Shown: positions 42,549-52,992, numbered from the stretch's first letter. The stretch: 64,000 nt of DNA from Pectobacterium zantedeschiae (GCF_004137795.1 NZ_NWTM01000001.1:2159229-2223228), one strand, 5' to 3'. Numbers and translations: made by a program. The notes: a model not told the origin generated them from the letters alone.

Positions 42549-44642
42549 TTACTGGCACTGCATCACCTGGATTACGCTTCTTCGCCAAAGCTCACCGCGT
42601 TGCGCATCAAGATCGATTAGCGCATTGGCGGTTTCTTCTCGCCAGCGTTTCAGAAGCGCTTTCTTGCCCGTTAGCCCCAACGTAGCCGCAGCCTGTTCGC
42701 CTTCACCCGGTTTTTCCGTCAACAGACGTAGTGCAGGCAGCGGCAATGAGGAGTGAATGAGCAGGCGACAGATCGCGGCGAAGCTGGCTTCCATCGGCCG
42801 ATGCGCAAAGGCAAATCCTGCCAGCTCACGCCAGTCGTCGTCATTCAGTTCAATATTCTCTGTACCCAGCGCCGTATTTTCTGGCTGTGGCAGCGTGAGG
42901 TTTAGCGGAATGATACGTTGTAGCCAATACCAGTCACACGCCAATTGCTGGCTCCCCTGCTGCACCAGCCTATGGCCCGCCTCACTCAGCGGCAGTATCG
43001 CCATCGCGCTATAACAACCGCTGCTGGCCTCAAGATGGCTACCAATACGCACCAGTTGAAACCCACACGATTGCCAGAACGCCCACAGGTCTGGCTGATA
43101 GCCGAAACTAACCGACAGATAATCCAGCGCCTGCTTTTGTGCCTCACGTGTCTGATGTGCGATTAATGCTCGCCCTATCCCCTGTCGGCGAGATGACGAT
43201 GCAATCGCAATCCGGCTCACGCGACGCGCACGCAGCGTCGGTGCATTCCACAAGCCAGCATGCGCGGCCAGCGATTGCGCCACCAGATTACCGCGCGGGC
43301 GTCGCCGTCCGGCCCAAACGTCATGAGCCAATGAATCAGACAACTCGCCTTCATCCACCAGCCACAGCACGCCGCGAGTATCATCTGCGACCTGTGCGCT
43401 GACAATATGCATGCCCGGCGCATCCATCAGGCGGCGTAAATCCAACGGTGAGGTACGGTAATGGGCACTGCACAATAGCGCGTAGCACCACGTCAGGCGT
43501 TCGGGATGTGTCAGCCAGTCGTCGGCACGTTCGGTACGGATATCCAGTTCGGCAGAGGGCAGAGCCAGTGCGCCATCAGCGGGATTTTGCGGAGAATGAA
43601 GCGCGACAGGTTCGTTGAACAACAGTGCCTGATCCAACACGCGTTCCAGCGGATCGTTAACGGCCCAGCGCAGAGGGTCGTCCAGAGAAAATACGCGACA
43701 CTGCGGCAATGCCGCGCAAAACTTCAACAGAAACCCCCGCCCCGTGCCTTCATACCCTTGCACCGTCGTGGTCATCAGAATACGGGGAAAATAGGGCAAC
43801 AGCGCGGAGAGGACGGAAGACGGAATCGCCGCCGCTTCATCAATTAATAACCACTCGATATCGGGCGCGCCATGAAGTCGACAGTGCGCCAGTAGCGCAT
43901 CCGGTGCCCAGAATTGCGCATCGCCGCGCGCATACTGTTGCAGGATATTTGTCGCCGAACGAGAAGGTGCAGTGATCCAACAGGTTCCACGACTACGCTG
44001 CGTCAGCATTCCCGCCAGCGTCGATTTTCCCCGCCCGCGTGATGCTGTAATCACAAATACGCCAGACTCGGCAGTATCGAGCTCATGTAGGATGTGCTGC
44101 TGTCCCGCTGTCGGTTCGCCCTGCGCAGGCTGCCAGTCGGATCTTGCAGCCAGTGGCTGAATCACGGATTCTTGACCTTGTTGCCAGAGAACCACGTCGT
44201 CATCGGCCAGCAGTTGCCGCTGAAAATGCTGAATAAAGTGCGGAGTGGCAATCGGCTGCGCATGCTCACTCCAGCGCAGACTGTCTTGATCCGGTAGCGT
44301 CGGCCACGCTTGCCATGACGGAACCAGCATAATCAGCCAGCTCCCTGCCTGTAGCGTGCCAGACAGCATCGCCAGCGCCTCAACATCCACACCGCGGCGT
44401 GCATCAAACACCGCGTGGAGAAACTCCCGCCCCAGTAGCGTCCGAACACGACTGGCCGATAGCGAGGTAACGGAATCAGGTGCGTGTTCACTCATCCACA
44501 GCCAGTCGCCAGTTAACCGGCGGCTGAGCGCCAGCCCCTGTTCTTCACACCAGCTCGGCTCACCGCTCAGCACCAGCAGTCGCCGAATGCCATAGCGCTG
44601 CTGCTGGTGTTGGCTATGGAGAAAATCACGCAGCATCATCAC
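42549..44642 (-). CDS. tmcA: tRNA(Met) cytidine acetyltransferase TmcA
   Basis: 697 residues (E. coli about 671). It makes N4-acetylcytidine at the wobble base of elongator tRNA(Met), using acetyl-CoA and ATP or GTP. Order: N-terminal domain, RecD-type helicase domain with Walker A ITASRGRGKSTLAG and Walker B WLLIDEAAAIPSSVL, GNAT domain with the acetyl-CoA loop SSRRQGIGRALIAHQ near residue 475, and a C-terminal tail. Follows yeaL by 14 bp on the same strand. Three ATG codons in a row begin the frame; which is used is unclear. Confidence 0.95.
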   Translation of the reverse strand: MMMLRDFLHSQHQQQRYGIRRLLVLSGEPSWCEEQGLALSRRLTGDWLWMSEHAPDSVTSLSASRVRTLLGREFLHAVFDARRGVDVEALAMLSGTLQAGSWLIMLVPSWQAWPTLPDQDSLRWSEHAQPIATPHFIQHFQRQLLADDDVVLWQQGQESVIQPLAARSDWQPAQGEPTAGQQHILHELDTAESGVFVITASRGRGKSTLAGMLTQRSRGTCWITAPSRSATNILQQYARGDAQFWAPDALLAHCRLHGAPDIEWLLIDEAAAIPSSVLSALLPYFPRILMTTTVQGYEGTGRGFLLKFCAALPQCRVFSLDDPLRWAVNDPLERVLDQALLFNEPVALHSPQNPADGALALPSAELDIRTERADDWLTHPERLTWCYALLCSAHYRTSPLDLRRLMDAPGMHIVSAQVADDTRGVLWLVDEGELSDSLAHDVWAGRRRPRGNLVAQSLAAHAGLWNAPTLRARRVSRIAIASSSRRQGIGRALIAHQTREAQKQALDYLSVSFGYQPDLWAFWQSCGFQLVRIGSHLEASSGCYSAMAILPLSEAGHRLVQQGSQQLACDWYWLQRIIPLNLTLPQPENTALGTENIELNDDDWRELAGFAFAHRPMEASFAAICRLLIHSSLPLPALRLLTEKPGEGEQAAATLGLTGKKALLKRWREETANALIDLDAQRGELWRRSVIQVMQCQ

Positions 44643-44656
44643 ACGCGCCGGATAAG

Positions 44657-45109
44657 TCAGGTCTTGCCGATCAGCAGAGAAAGTAGCCCTGCGGCGATCA
44701 ATGGCCCGACGGGAACACCACGAAACAGCGCCACGCCCATGACGGTTCCCACCAGCAGCCCCGCGACAACGGAGGGCTGGTTGCTCATCAGCGACACACC
44801 GCGTCCACCAAGCCAGGACACCGCGACGCCAATCAGAATCGCCAGCAGAGATTTCCAGTGCAGGAAGGAGTGCATCACTTCACTGGCGGTAATTTTTCCA
44901 CTGGCAATCGGTGCCATCACACCAATCGTCAGGATGACGATACCGATGCTCAGACCGTATTTTTCTACCCACGGGAAATAGCTATTCAAAGGAGTGATGC
45001 GTATCGCCAGCAGCACCAGAATCGCCAGCGTGACGGTCATGTTGTGGCTGATGATACCCAGCCCCGCCAGGACGAGCAGAATTAACAATGTTGGATCGAA
45101 GTAAGCCAT
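44657..45109 (-). CDS. yeaL: UPF0756/DUF441 membrane protein YeaL
   Basis: 150-residue inner-membrane protein with four or five hydrophobic segments ([56 protein letters not shown]) and the conserved [21 protein letters not shown]. Matches the DUF441 family; function unknown. Located 14 bp upstream of tmcA on the same strand, so co-transcribed here, an arrangement different from E. coli. Confidence 0.88.
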   Translation of the reverse strand: MAYFDPTLLILLVLAGLGIISHNMTVTLAILVLLAIRITPLNSYFPWVEKYGLSIGIVILTIGVMAPIASGKITASEVMHSFLHWKSLLAILIGVAVSWLGGRGVSLMSNQPSVVAGLLVGTVMGVALFRGVPVGPLIAAGLLSLLIGKT

Positions 45110-45309
45110 GGATGCGAATCTGTCGAAAGTAGTCAGGTTGTGCGTTAAGCAAAGCGCGATGATAGCATTAATCGGAGTGAGGGACAGGTCAGCAAATCAT
45201 TCGGGCAAAGACGAGAATAGAAAGGCGGCACTTCGAGAGGAAAAGCGTTAAAACATTCAGGTCGCCAGCGTGTTGCCGATTGACGACCTGAACGTAAACG
45301 ATTGCGCAG

Positions 45310-46023
45310 TTAGTCTAATTTTACGCCGATACGGTGCGCAACTTCTTCATACGCTTCAATCAAACCACCGAGGCTCTGACGGAAACGGTCTTTATCCATT
45401 TTGTTCAGCGTTTCTTTGTCCCACAGGCGGCTACCGTCTGGTGAGAACTCATCACCCAGCACGACTTCACCTTTAAACAGACCAAACTCCAGTTTGAAGT
45501 CGACCAGAATCAGCCCGGCGTCACCAAACAGTTTGCTCAGCACATCGTTCGCCTTGTAGCTCAGTTCCTTCATGCGAGCCAGATTCTCTTCGCTCACCCA
45601 GCCAAACGTCTTGCAGTAAGATTCGTTCACCATCGGATCATGCATAGCATCGTTTTTCAGGAACAGATCGAACAACGGCGGATTCAGTTCGATGCCTTCT
45701 TCGATACCCAGACGTTTTACCAGCGATCCCGCCGCACGGTTGCGCACGACACACTCGACCGGCACCATCTCCAGTTTTTTCACCAGCACTTCATTGTCAG
45801 ACAGCAGGCTCACCATTTGGGTTGGGATTCCGGCTTCTTCCAGTTTGCTCATGATGAAATGGTTGAACTTGTTATTCACCATTCCTTTACGGTCAAACTG
45901 CTCAATGCGCGCACCGTCTCCTGCTGATGTATCATTGCGAAATTCCAGCACCAGTAGATCGGGATCTTCGGTGGTGTAGACGGTTTTCGCCTTTCCACGA
46001 TACAGCTCAGCTAGCTTTTGCAT
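45310..46023 (-). CDS. purC: SAICAR synthetase PurC
   Basis: 237 residues, the standard length. Joins CAIR and aspartate with ATP to give SAICAR in purine synthesis. Visible motifs: [22 protein letters not shown] at the N-terminus (cited in part), [18 protein letters not shown], and [10 protein letters not shown] with [15 protein letters not shown] near the C-terminus. Transcribed in the order dapA, bamC, purC as in E. coli, with a hairpin and about 145 bp after bamC, so it probably also has its own promoter. Confidence 0.97.
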   Translation of the reverse strand: MQKLAELYRGKAKTVYTTEDPDLLVLEFRNDTSAGDGARIEQFDRKGMVNNKFNHFIMSKLEEAGIPTQMVSLLSDNEVLVKKLEMVPVECVVRNRAAGSLVKRLGIEEGIELNPPLFDLFLKNDAMHDPMVNESYCKTFGWVSEENLARMKELSYKANDVLSKLFGDAGLILVDFKLEFGLFKGEVVLGDEFSPDGSRLWDKETLNKMDKDRFRQSLGGLIEAYEEVAHRIGVKLD

Positions 46024-46078
46024 CTTTAATTACTCCACACTGTGAGGGTCAAAAAGTACGACCCGATATTTAACGCGT

Positions 46079-46094
46079 CCCCGAACGGTTGCCA
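46079..46094 (-). promoter_or_regulatory. Weak PurR-box candidate before purC
   Basis: On the minus strand TGGCAACCGTTCGGGG matches the PurR consensus ACGCAAACGTTTGCGT at 10 of 16 positions including the GCAA-N-CGTT core, 56 bp before purC. purC is a known PurR target in E. coli, but the match is modest. Confidence 0.35.
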
Positions 46095-46133
46095 ATGGCG
46101 CCCGTCAATTCGGGTAGAGATTGTTGAATGAAG

Positions 46134-46156
46134 AAGGGCCGGATAATCCGACCCTT
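46134..46156 (-). terminator. Hairpin after bamC
   Basis: AAGGGCCGGA and TCCGACCCTT pair with one mismatch around TAA, just after the bamC stop; the minus-strand downstream side is CTTCATTC. Probable partial terminator between bamC and purC. Confidence 0.55.
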
Positions 46157-46167
46157 AGGTTTATGCG

Positions 46168-47205
46168 TTATTTACTGAACGCCGCCTGGAATACGGCCAC
46201 CAGCGCATCGTTCTGAGACTGGGTGAGCGTATGCCCTTTGGAATCGATAAATTGCAGACTGCTGCGGTTATCTAAATCGCCGACCTGCAATTTGTAATCG
46301 CCGTTAGGCAGTTCAGGGTTTTTCGCGCCCAGATCATCCCAGGTTCCGCTGCTTGGTGCTCTATACGTCACGGAAACAGAACCCTGCGGACGACTGCGAT
46401 CGTTAACCTTCATGCCGATCTTGTCCAACGCGACTGGCAGACGATCCCACACAACGGTGTATGGACCGCGCACAATCAGCAGCGGCAGGCCAGTGTCATC
46501 CGCACCGCTCTGCACATCCAGCGAACCAATGGTGCGGTTTGCCAGTGCATTTTCGCGTGCGGTTGCCTGAGAATCCAGACCATTGCTGAGCGCATTCAGC
46601 ATCAGGCCAGTGTAGCGCTGAGCCTGATCGCCCGTCGTCACCGATTGGCCGTTCAGCTGTAATCCCAGCAGTTTCACAATCAGAGCGACCTGATAACCCT
46701 GCTGCTGTACGGAAATCTGATAACGCCCCTGATACGGTACGTCTTCATCTTCACGTGGCCATGAGATCCAGTCGGTCGTCAGCGTTTGGCTGGCATCCTG
46801 ACGGCTGGCAATGGTAAACGCTTTGTCTTGCAGCACGCGGATAACCTGAGACCAAAGCTGGCTGTTTTGCGCGCTGTTTTCTAACAACAGCGTTGCCGTA
46901 TCTCCTGAGGTCTGGGTACGGGAACCATTCAACAAAGCCAATGGCTGTACTGGAGGACGAATATCCAGTTCTTTGCCGACTGCGCCATTCAGGGTCACTG
47001 GCGGTATCTCAAAATCCCCGTTCTGTACCGGTAAAATCATCCCGGCAGGCGTATTCAGCGCGTGCTGCGCTGGTGCCTTCAAATAGGATTCATCGCCACT
47101 GACCTGACGCTTATAGCGCTGATCGCTGGAACAAGCCGCAAGCAACATCACGAGTGATAAGCCAACGACTTTCGCCACCATCGACTTTTGTAATGAATAA
47201 CTCAT
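46168..47205 (-). CDS. bamC: Outer-membrane assembly lipoprotein BamC
   Basis: 345-residue lipoprotein of the beta-barrel assembly (BAM) complex. The signal peptide ends in lipobox LLAACSS; after it the flexible N-terminal lasso ([16 protein letters not shown]), which binds BamD, and two helix-grip domains. The C-terminus [21 protein letters not shown] is nearly identical to E. coli. Sixteen bp after dapA, co-transcribed as in E. coli. Confidence 0.96.
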   Translation of the reverse strand: MSYSLQKSMVAKVVGLSLVMLLAACSSDQRYKRQVSGDESYLKAPAQHALNTPAGMILPVQNGDFEIPPVTLNGAVGKELDIRPPVQPLALLNGSRTQTSGDTATLLLENSAQNSQLWSQVIRVLQDKAFTIASRQDASQTLTTDWISWPREDEDVPYQGRYQISVQQQGYQVALIVKLLGLQLNGQSVTTGDQAQRYTGLMLNALSNGLDSQATARENALANRTIGSLDVQSGADDTGLPLLIVRGPYTVVWDRLPVALDKIGMKVNDRSRPQGSVSVTYRAPSSGTWDDLGAKNPELPNGDYKLQVGDLDNRSSLQFIDSKGHTLTQSQNDALVAVFQAAFSK

Positions 47206-47221
47206 TAAATCTCCCTAACGA

Positions 47222-48100
47222 TTACAGCAGACCCGCTTGCTTAAGTGCTTGCCCCATCACCGTACGACCGGAATCGGTCAGCGGTGTCATCGGCAGGCGC
47301 AGCGTATCGGTCGCCATGAGTCCCAATTCCTTACAAGCCCATTTCACTGGGATAGGATTGGGTTCAACAAATAATTTCTGATGCAGTGGCATCAGGCGCT
47401 GATTTAAACGGCGCGCTTCGACAAAATTGCCTTGCGCCGCCAGCCTGCAAAGTTCTGCCATTTCACGCGCCGCGATATTCGCTGTCACGGAAATCACCCC
47501 TTTACCGCCGAGTTGCATAAAGTCCAGACCGCTGGCGTCGTCGCCGCTCAGCAAAATGAAGTCTTCACTAACCAGCTCTTGGATCTGGCTTACCCGACTT
47601 AAGTTCCCCGTCGCTTCTTTAATTGCGACAATATTTTTCACTTCGGACAAACGGGCAACAGTTTCCGGCAGCATGTCGCAGCCAGTGCGGGAAGGTACGT
47701 TATACAGGATTTGCGGCAGATCGGTATGCTCGGCGATCGCTTTGAAGTGCTGGTATAGGCCTTCCTGCGTCGGTTTATTGTAGTACGGTGTGACTGTCAG
47801 GCAGCCAACAACACCCGTGCCATGAAACCGTTTGGTCAGAGAAACGCCTTCGGCAGTCGCATTAGCACCGGTTCCCGCGATAACAGGAATACGTCCGTCG
47901 CTCAGTTCCAGCGTCAGCAGTACGACATCACCATGTTCATCATGGCTCAGCGTGGCTGATTCACCCGTGGTGCCGACAGAGACAATCGCCGCGGTACCGC
48001 TAGCGACATGATAATCAATCAGTTTTTTCAAGCTCGCCCGATCGACAGCGCCTTTGGCGTCCATCGGCGTAACCAGCGCAACAATACTTCCCGTAAACAT
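47222..48100 (-). CDS. dapA: 4-hydroxy-tetrahydrodipicolinate synthase DapA
   Basis: 292 residues. First committed step of diaminopimelate and lysine synthesis: condenses pyruvate with aspartate semialdehyde. Schiff-base lysine in [10 protein letters not shown] and tyrosine in [21 protein letters not shown] supplies the other triad residues. A longer frame to 48118 exists, but the ATG at 48100 ([14 protein letters not shown]) gives the E. coli length. In E. coli it is divergent from gcvR; here a cupin and an AraC-type gene have been inserted between them. Confidence 0.97.
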   Translation of the reverse strand: MFTGSIVALVTPMDAKGAVDRASLKKLIDYHVASGTAAIVSVGTTGESATLSHDEHGDVVLLTLELSDGRIPVIAGTGANATAEGVSLTKRFHGTGVVGCLTVTPYYNKPTQEGLYQHFKAIAEHTDLPQILYNVPSRTGCDMLPETVARLSEVKNIVAIKEATGNLSRVSQIQELVSEDFILLSGDDASGLDFMQLGGKGVISVTANIAAREMAELCRLAAQGNFVEARRLNQRLMPLHQKLFVEPNPIPVKWACKELGLMATDTLRLPMTPLTDSGRTVMGQALKQAGLL

Positions 48101-48314
48101 TGGCCATCCCCTCCACAAACAAGTGCTTCATGGTACTTTTGACCTCTATGCAAAAGCAAGCGGACAAGGGCGTTGTCGGCGTCTGACGCAGGTTTTTTTA
48201 TGACGCAGCAAACGAAATTAAAAATGCTTCTGATATTTTGGTACAAAAGCAGCTCGCTTGCTGCGGCTTATCTGTTACTTACAAGATGTTTTGCGTTGCT
48301 TTTCTCTCAACCGA

Positions 48315-48677
48315 TCAAATCCAAATATCATTTTCAGCCGTCCGCTCGCCGCCTTCATGACCCGTATTCAATACGCCTTTCGGCTCAATGAGCAGCATTT
48401 TTACTTCGTGTTCTGCATACGGCTTATGTTCAACGCCACTTGGGACAACATACATTTCTCCGGCATTGATGAGCACATCACCGTCACGAAAATCGATTCT
48501 CAATTGGCCTTCTAGCACGATAAACGTTTCATCCGTTTCGGGATGGGAATGCCAGATGAAGTCGCCCTGAATCTTAACGATTTTGAATTGATAGTCATTC
48601 ATCTCAGCGATCACTTTCGGCTGCCAACGATCGTCGAATAACGCTAATTTTTGGGCAAAATTAATGGATTTATACAT
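48315..48677 (-). CDS. Single-domain cupin protein
   Basis: 120 residues with one cupin barrel. Motif 1 is IWHSHPETDETFIVLEG (two His and Glu) and motif 2 is AGEMYVVPSGVEHKPYA (His), so all metal ligands are present. Family members include isomerases, dioxygenases and sensors; no substrate can be assigned. Lies 76 bp downstream of an AraC-type gene on the same strand and may be co-transcribed. The pair interrupts the usual dapA-gcvR neighbourhood. Confidence 0.82.
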   Translation of the reverse strand: MYKSINFAQKLALFDDRWQPKVIAEMNDYQFKIVKIQGDFIWHSHPETDETFIVLEGQLRIDFRDGDVLINAGEMYVVPSGVEHKPYAEHEVKMLLIEPKGVLNTGHEGGERTAENDIWI

Positions 48678-48753
48678 ACCGTCTCTCCTTATGATGACGC
48701 CATCAGGCTAACTAAGCAGAGTGCCGACTGTATTGAACGATTGTGCAAGTCGA

Positions 48754-49566
48754 TTAAAACGTAGTGAACATGCGCTGCCAGTAGCCTGGTGAAATACCAA
48801 ATGCTTTCACGAAATGTCGTGTCATATGGCTTTGGTCTGCAAAACCAGTCTGGGCGGCAATATCATCAAGATTGTCACCCGCCAGCATGAGTCGCCGACA
48901 GTGTTCGAGACGGCGCATGGTGACGTAGCGATAGGGCGTTGTACCAAAAAGTGCACGAAAATCACGCGTCAGGCTCCAGCGGTCCCGACCGCTCACCTGT
49001 GCCAGCTCATCAAGCGTAATCACCTTATCAAAGGCATCATGAATATATTCACGCGCCCGTTCGGCCGCATGGTAGTCGAATAACCGCCGCGGATGCCGCT
49101 GCCCACCAACGGCCGACAGCGCCTGTGCCAAATCGTAAAGTACATCATCCTCTTCCAATTCATCGAACGCCTCCTCCATTGCTCTGAGCAACGGCTCCGT
49201 TGCAGCAAACAAACGTGGGTCGTTGGATATGCCGCCGTTAATAAAGGGCAAGGGTTTACCGCCGAGTATTTTTTGGATCAACGCAGGCTCAACGTAAATC
49301 ATGCGGTATTGGAAGCCATCGACAGAACCGGCCTCACCATCATGAATTTCATCCGGGTGAAGTACCAACGTTCCTCCCGGCACGCTATTGCACAGACGGC
49401 CTCGATAGTGAAAGCGCTGCACGCCGGATAGCGTACGCCCTATCGCATAGGTATCGTGCCGATGGGGATCGTAGCCATGCCCACGGAAGAAAGCCTCGAT
49501 TCGCTCGAACGAAGCAGGATGCCGCGCCTGTTTTATCCAGTCGTTATTAGCGTGATGACGTCGCAT
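48754..49566 (-). CDS. AraC-family transcriptional regulator
   Basis: 270 residues: N-terminal cupin-type sensing domain (about 10-150, RGHGYDPHRHDTYAIGRTLSG, cited in part) and a C-terminal pair of helix-turn-helix motifs (about 170-268: VITLDELAQVSGRDRWSLTRDFRALFG; DNLDDIAAQTGFADQSHMTRHFVKAFG, both cited in part). It probably controls the cupin gene downstream and is divergent, across the tandem repeat, from gcvR. Inducer unknown. Confidence 0.88.
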   Translation of the reverse strand: MRRHHANNDWIKQARHPASFERIEAFFRGHGYDPHRHDTYAIGRTLSGVQRFHYRGRLCNSVPGGTLVLHPDEIHDGEAGSVDGFQYRMIYVEPALIQKILGGKPLPFINGGISNDPRLFAATEPLLRAMEEAFDELEEDDVLYDLAQALSAVGGQRHPRRLFDYHAAERAREYIHDAFDKVITLDELAQVSGRDRWSLTRDFRALFGTTPYRYVTMRRLEHCRRLMLAGDNLDDIAAQTGFADQSHMTRHFVKAFGISPGYWQRMFTTF

Positions 49567-49640
49567 GATTAAAGGGTCTGTCTCTCTGGTGACTAACGCC
49601 TACCATAACGCGGAATGCCCGTAATCTGGAAATATTGTCT

Positions 49641-49817
49641 GGGCCGCCGCAAGCGGCGTTAAAAATTGCTCCAGGTTTTTTACGGTGGGCTATCCCTGCC
49701 CACCGCCCTTCGGGCCGCTGCAGCGGCGTTAAAAATTGCTCCAGGTTTTTTTACGGTGGGCTATCCCTGCCCACCGCCCTTCGGGCCGCCGCGAGCGGCG
49801 TTAAAAATTGCTCCAGG
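49641..49817. repeat. 71-bp tandem repeat, two units plus a partial third
   Basis: Units begin GGGCCGC at 49641, 49712 and 49783, exactly 71 bp apart. Each has a palindromic part around GCCGCAAGCGGC, the shared block GTTAAAAATTGCTCCAGG, a T-run, and a hairpin GGTGGGC/GCCCACC. The third copy stops after CCAGG. A single related unit in inverse orientation lies at 56018-56083. It occupies the promoter area between the AraC-type gene and gcvR. Confidence 0.85.
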
Positions 49818-49867
49818 CAATTTTTTATGTTTACCATGTATTAATGGGAAAAAAGACAGGAAGCATG

Positions 49868-50419
49868 ATGTTGCCAAGCTCACAAGAACACTATCTGGTT
49901 ATTACCGCGCTAGGGGTTGATCGCCCCGGCATTGTCAATGCGATTACCCGCCACGTCAGTAGCTGTGGCTGCAATATCGAAGATAGCCGTCTTGCCATGC
50001 TAGGCAAAGAATTCACGTTTATTATGCTGCTGTCCGGCAGTTGGAACGCGATAACGCTAATTGAATCTACCCTACCGCTGAAAGGCGCTGAGATGGATTT
50101 ATTGATTGTGATGAAGCGAACGGAGTCACAGGCCAGTCAGCCAACCCCCTCCACCGTTTGGGTAAAGGTTGACGTTGTCGACTCCCCTCACATCATTGAG
50201 CGTTTTACCGATTTGTTCGATTCCCACCAGTTAAACATTGCTGAATTGGTTTCCAAAACGCAGCCCGCCGAGGGTGGCAAACCGCCGCAGCTGTATATTC
50301 AGATTGCCGCACACAGTTCTGCCACGCTCGACAGCTCAATAATTGAGCCAGCCTTTCATCAGCTATGTACAGAATTGCACGCACAAGGCAGTATTAGCGT
50401 CGTTAACTATGCCCAATAG
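49868..50419 (+). CDS. gcvR: Glycine cleavage system repressor GcvR
   Basis: 183 residues with two ACT domains. In E. coli GcvR binds GcvA and prevents activation of the glycine cleavage operon when glycine is low. SSQEHYLVITALGVDRPGIVN and CGCNIEDSRLAMLGKEFTFIMLLSGSWNAIT (each cited in part) are nearly identical to E. coli. ATG 49865 and 49868 are both possible; AGGAAGC is better placed for 49868. The tandem repeat ends only about 50 bp upstream. Confidence 0.94.
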   Translation: MLPSSQEHYLVITALGVDRPGIVNAITRHVSSCGCNIEDSRLAMLGKEFTFIMLLSGSWNAITLIESTLPLKGAEMDLLIVMKRTESQASQPTPSTVWVKVDVVDSPHIIERFTDLFDSHQLNIAELVSKTQPAEGGKPPQLYIQIAAHSSATLDSSIIEPAFHQLCTELHAQGSISVVNYAQ

Positions 50420-50472
50420 TATAATTTACGGGTATATCCACAGCATGAAGAGAAACAAGACGGAGAGTCGTG

Positions 50473-50940
50473 ATGAACACACTGAAAGCCGGTGATATTG
50501 CACCGAAATTTAGCTTGCCCGACCAGGATGGCGAACAAGTAAATTTAACCGACTTCCAGGGACAGAAAGTGTTGGTGTATTTCTACCCTAAAGCGATGAC
50601 GCCAGGATGCACCGTTCAGGCTTGCGGCCTGCGCGATAACATGGATGATTTGAAAAAACATGGCGTCGAAGTTCTCGGTATTAGCACTGACAAATCAGAA
50701 AAACTGTCCCGCTTTGTCGAGAAAGAAGTCTTAAATTTCACGCTGCTTTCTGATGAGGATCATCAGGTATCAGAAGGATTTGGCGTTTGGGGAGAAAAAA
50801 CGTTCATGGGGAAAACCTATGACGGCATTCATCGCATCAGTTTCCTGATCGATGAAAACGGCAAGGTCGAGAAGGTTTTTGACGACTTCAAAACCAGCAA
50901 CCACCACGACATCGTTCTCGATTATCTGAAAAGCGCCTGA
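50473..50940 (+). CDS. bcp: Thioredoxin-dependent peroxiredoxin Bcp
   Basis: 155 residues. Reduces hydrogen peroxide and organic peroxides. The peroxidatic cysteine is in AMTPGCTVQAC at about residue 45 and the resolving cysteine five residues later, as in E. coli Bcp. FYPKAMTPG and GKTYDGIHRISFLID are conserved. A GTG three bases before the ATG also exists. Downstream of gcvR by about 50 bp, with a strong terminator after it. Confidence 0.96.
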   Translation: MNTLKAGDIAPKFSLPDQDGEQVNLTDFQGQKVLVYFYPKAMTPGCTVQACGLRDNMDDLKKHGVEVLGISTDKSEKLSRFVEKEVLNFTLLSDEDHQVSEGFGVWGEKTFMGKTYDGIHRISFLIDENGKVEKVFDDFKTSNHHDIVLDYLKSA

Positions 50941-50961
50941 TTCGCAGTTTGCAGAGCGTCC

Positions 50962-50990
50962 ACCGGCACCCTAATAGGTGCCGGTTTTTC
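50962..50990 (+). terminator. Rho-independent terminator after bcp
   Basis: Perfect stem CCGGCACC/GGTGCCGG with a 6-nt loop followed by TTTTTC, 22 bp after the bcp stop. Confidence 0.92.
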
Positions 50991-51109
50991 CTGCCTTTCT
51001 CTCTCGTCACCACGTTTTTCCCGTTCGGGCATTTCTTTGTCTGCCATCGCTGGCTAAGATAGTCGGCAGAATGCTTTCACGTTAGCTGTTGATAAGGTTA
51101 TCTTCCGTT

Positions 51110-52573
51110 ATGTCTATTCGGTTAAGAAAAACGGTCATGTCCGTCCTGTTTGGGGCGCTACTGGCTGGAAACCTGCTTCCTGTTCAGGCCGACACGCAGG
51201 ATCGGCTGCCGGATATCGGCACCACCGCAGGCGGTACGCTCAGTATCAATCAGGAGCTGGCAATGGGCGATTTTTACGTCCGTCAGTTGCGAGCAGGCGC
51301 GCCGCTTATCAATGACCCACTGCTGTTCAATTACATTAATCAGCTCGGCAACAGATTGGTCAAACAGGCTGATTCAGTGCGTACCCCATTCCATTTTTAT
51401 CTGATCCGTAACGACGACATTAACGCCTTTGCCTTCTTCGGCGGTAACGTCGTCCTGCATTCCGCCCTGTTCCGCTATGCCGATAGCGAAAGCGAACTGG
51501 CCTCCGTTCTGGCGCATGAAATCTCTCACGTTACCCAACGCCACCTTGCTCGCAGCATGGAGTCACAGCAGCGCAGCGCCCCGCTTACCTGGGTCGGCGC
51601 ACTCGGTTCAATCCTGTTAGCGATGGCCAACCCACAGTTGGGGATGGCGGCACTTAGCGGTACGCTGGCTGGCGCGCAGCAAGGGATGATTACCTTCACG
51701 CAGTCGAATGAACAAGAGGCAGACCGTATCGGAATTCAAGTGTTGCAGCGCGCAGGCTTTGACCCACAAGCCATGCCGAATTTCCTGCAAAAGCTGGCTG
51801 ATCAATCGCGTTACGCCTCCAAACCACCAGAAATGCTACTGACTCACCCATTGCCGGAAAGCCGCCTGTCCGATGCCCGTAACCGTGCCAACCAGATGCG
51901 CTCAACGCCGGTGCAGTCTTCTCAGGATTTCTTGTTCGCAAAAATACGCACCTTTGGTATGTATGGCTCGCCGGATCGCCCGCTGAACGACGATCTGCTG
52001 GTGCAATGGGAAAAGGGGAACGTACGGGAACAACTGGCCGCAAAGTATGGCCGTGCGATTCAGCTTTATCAGGCGAAGAAGTACGATGAAGCGCGTAATG
52101 TGCTGCAACCACTGCTAAGCAGCGCACCAGACAATCCGTGGTTTCTGGATATGATGACCGATATCGATCTGGGGGAAAATCGTGCCACGCAAGCTATCGC
52201 CCGTTTACAAAACGTGCCAGGAATGCAGGTTAATCCTGTTCTTCAACTGAATCTGGCGAATGCCTATGTAGAAGGGAAACAACCTGCTGCTGCCAGCAAA
52301 ATACTTTATCGCTACACCTATGCACACCCTGACGATCCGAACGGTTGGGATCTACTGGCGCAAGCCGCAGCAGCCCAAGGACAGCGAGCAGAAGAGTTGG
52401 CTGCACGTGCAGAGAGTCTGGCGCTTAACGGCCAACTCGATCAATCAATTCGGTTACTGAGCAACGCGAGTTCACTGGCCAAATTGGGTAGTCTGGAACA
52501 GGCGCGCTACGACGCCCGAATCGACCAGTTCCGCCAGTTGCAGCAGCGTTTCCGCCAGTACCAGAAATCCTGA
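51110..52573 (+). CDS. bepA: Periplasmic metalloprotease/chaperone BepA
   Basis: 487 residues. M48-family zinc protease that assists assembly of outer-membrane proteins such as LptD and degrades misfolded ones. Signal peptide ([16 protein letters not shown]), zinc motif [12 protein letters not shown] (HExxH) near residue 137, the third ligand in [12 protein letters not shown], and C-terminal TPR repeats (about 310-480). The frame extends 21 bases upstream, but ATG 51110 ([12 protein letters not shown]) is the natural start. Followed by arsC-like yfgD after 14 bp, as in E. coli. Confidence 0.95.
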   Translation: MSIRLRKTVMSVLFGALLAGNLLPVQADTQDRLPDIGTTAGGTLSINQELAMGDFYVRQLRAGAPLINDPLLFNYINQLGNRLVKQADSVRTPFHFYLIRNDDINAFAFFGGNVVLHSALFRYADSESELASVLAHEISHVTQRHLARSMESQQRSAPLTWVGALGSILLAMANPQLGMAALSGTLAGAQQGMITFTQSNEQEADRIGIQVLQRAGFDPQAMPNFLQKLADQSRYASKPPEMLLTHPLPESRLSDARNRANQMRSTPVQSSQDFLFAKIRTFGMYGSPDRPLNDDLLVQWEKGNVREQLAAKYGRAIQLYQAKKYDEARNVLQPLLSSAPDNPWFLDMMTDIDLGENRATQAIARLQNVPGMQVNPVLQLNLANAYVEGKQPAAASKILYRYTYAHPDDPNGWDLLAQAAAAQGQRAEELAARAESLALNGQLDQSIRLLSNASSLAKLGSLEQARYDARIDQFRQLQQRFRQYQKS

Positions 52574-52587
52574 TAAGGAGCATGACG

Positions 52588-52959
52588 ATGACACAGCCTT
52601 CAACCAAAGCATCCGTGACGATTTACCACAACCCGCGCTGCTCCAAGAGCCGTGAAACGCTGGCGCTGCTACAGGATCACAATATTACTCCCGACGTTGT
52701 GCTCTATCTCGACACGCCGCCCGATACCGCGACGCTGGCTCAGCTTATCCAGCAGTTGGGCTTTAGCAGCGCGCGCGAGCTAATGAGAACCAAAGAAGAG
52801 ATTTATCAGCAGTTGGGATTGTCTGACACCACGCTGACAGAAGCGCAGCTTATTCAGGCGATGATCGAGAATCCGAAACTCATCGAACGCCCTATCGTCG
52901 TGGCACAAGGGCAGGCACGTATTGGTCGCCCACCGGAGCAGGTACTGGAGATTCTGTAG
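52588..52959 (+). CDS. yfgD: ArsC-family arsenate reductase-like protein YfgD
   Basis: 123 residues; thioredoxin fold with the active-site segment YHNPRCSKSRETLALL (Cys) and the later ENPKLIERPIVV. The relation to glutathione-dependent arsenate reductases is clear, but the lone chromosomal YfgD type has no proven arsenate role. Of two ATGs (52582, 52588), AAGGAG is properly spaced only for 52588. Forms a unit with bepA; convergent with hda. Confidence 0.9.
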   Translation: MTQPSTKASVTIYHNPRCSKSRETLALLQDHNITPDVVLYLDTPPDTATLAQLIQQLGFSSARELMRTKEEIYQQLGLSDTTLTEAQLIQAMIENPKLIERPIVVAQGQARIGRPPEQVLEIL

Positions 52960-52992
52960 TTGAGAATGATTCCAGTTGTAGATGATTGCTGT

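Noticed and set aside
49641-49817. Regular direct repeats that might be a CRISPR array
   Set aside because: The 71-bp units are contiguous and carry no unique spacers; no cas gene is present in the window.
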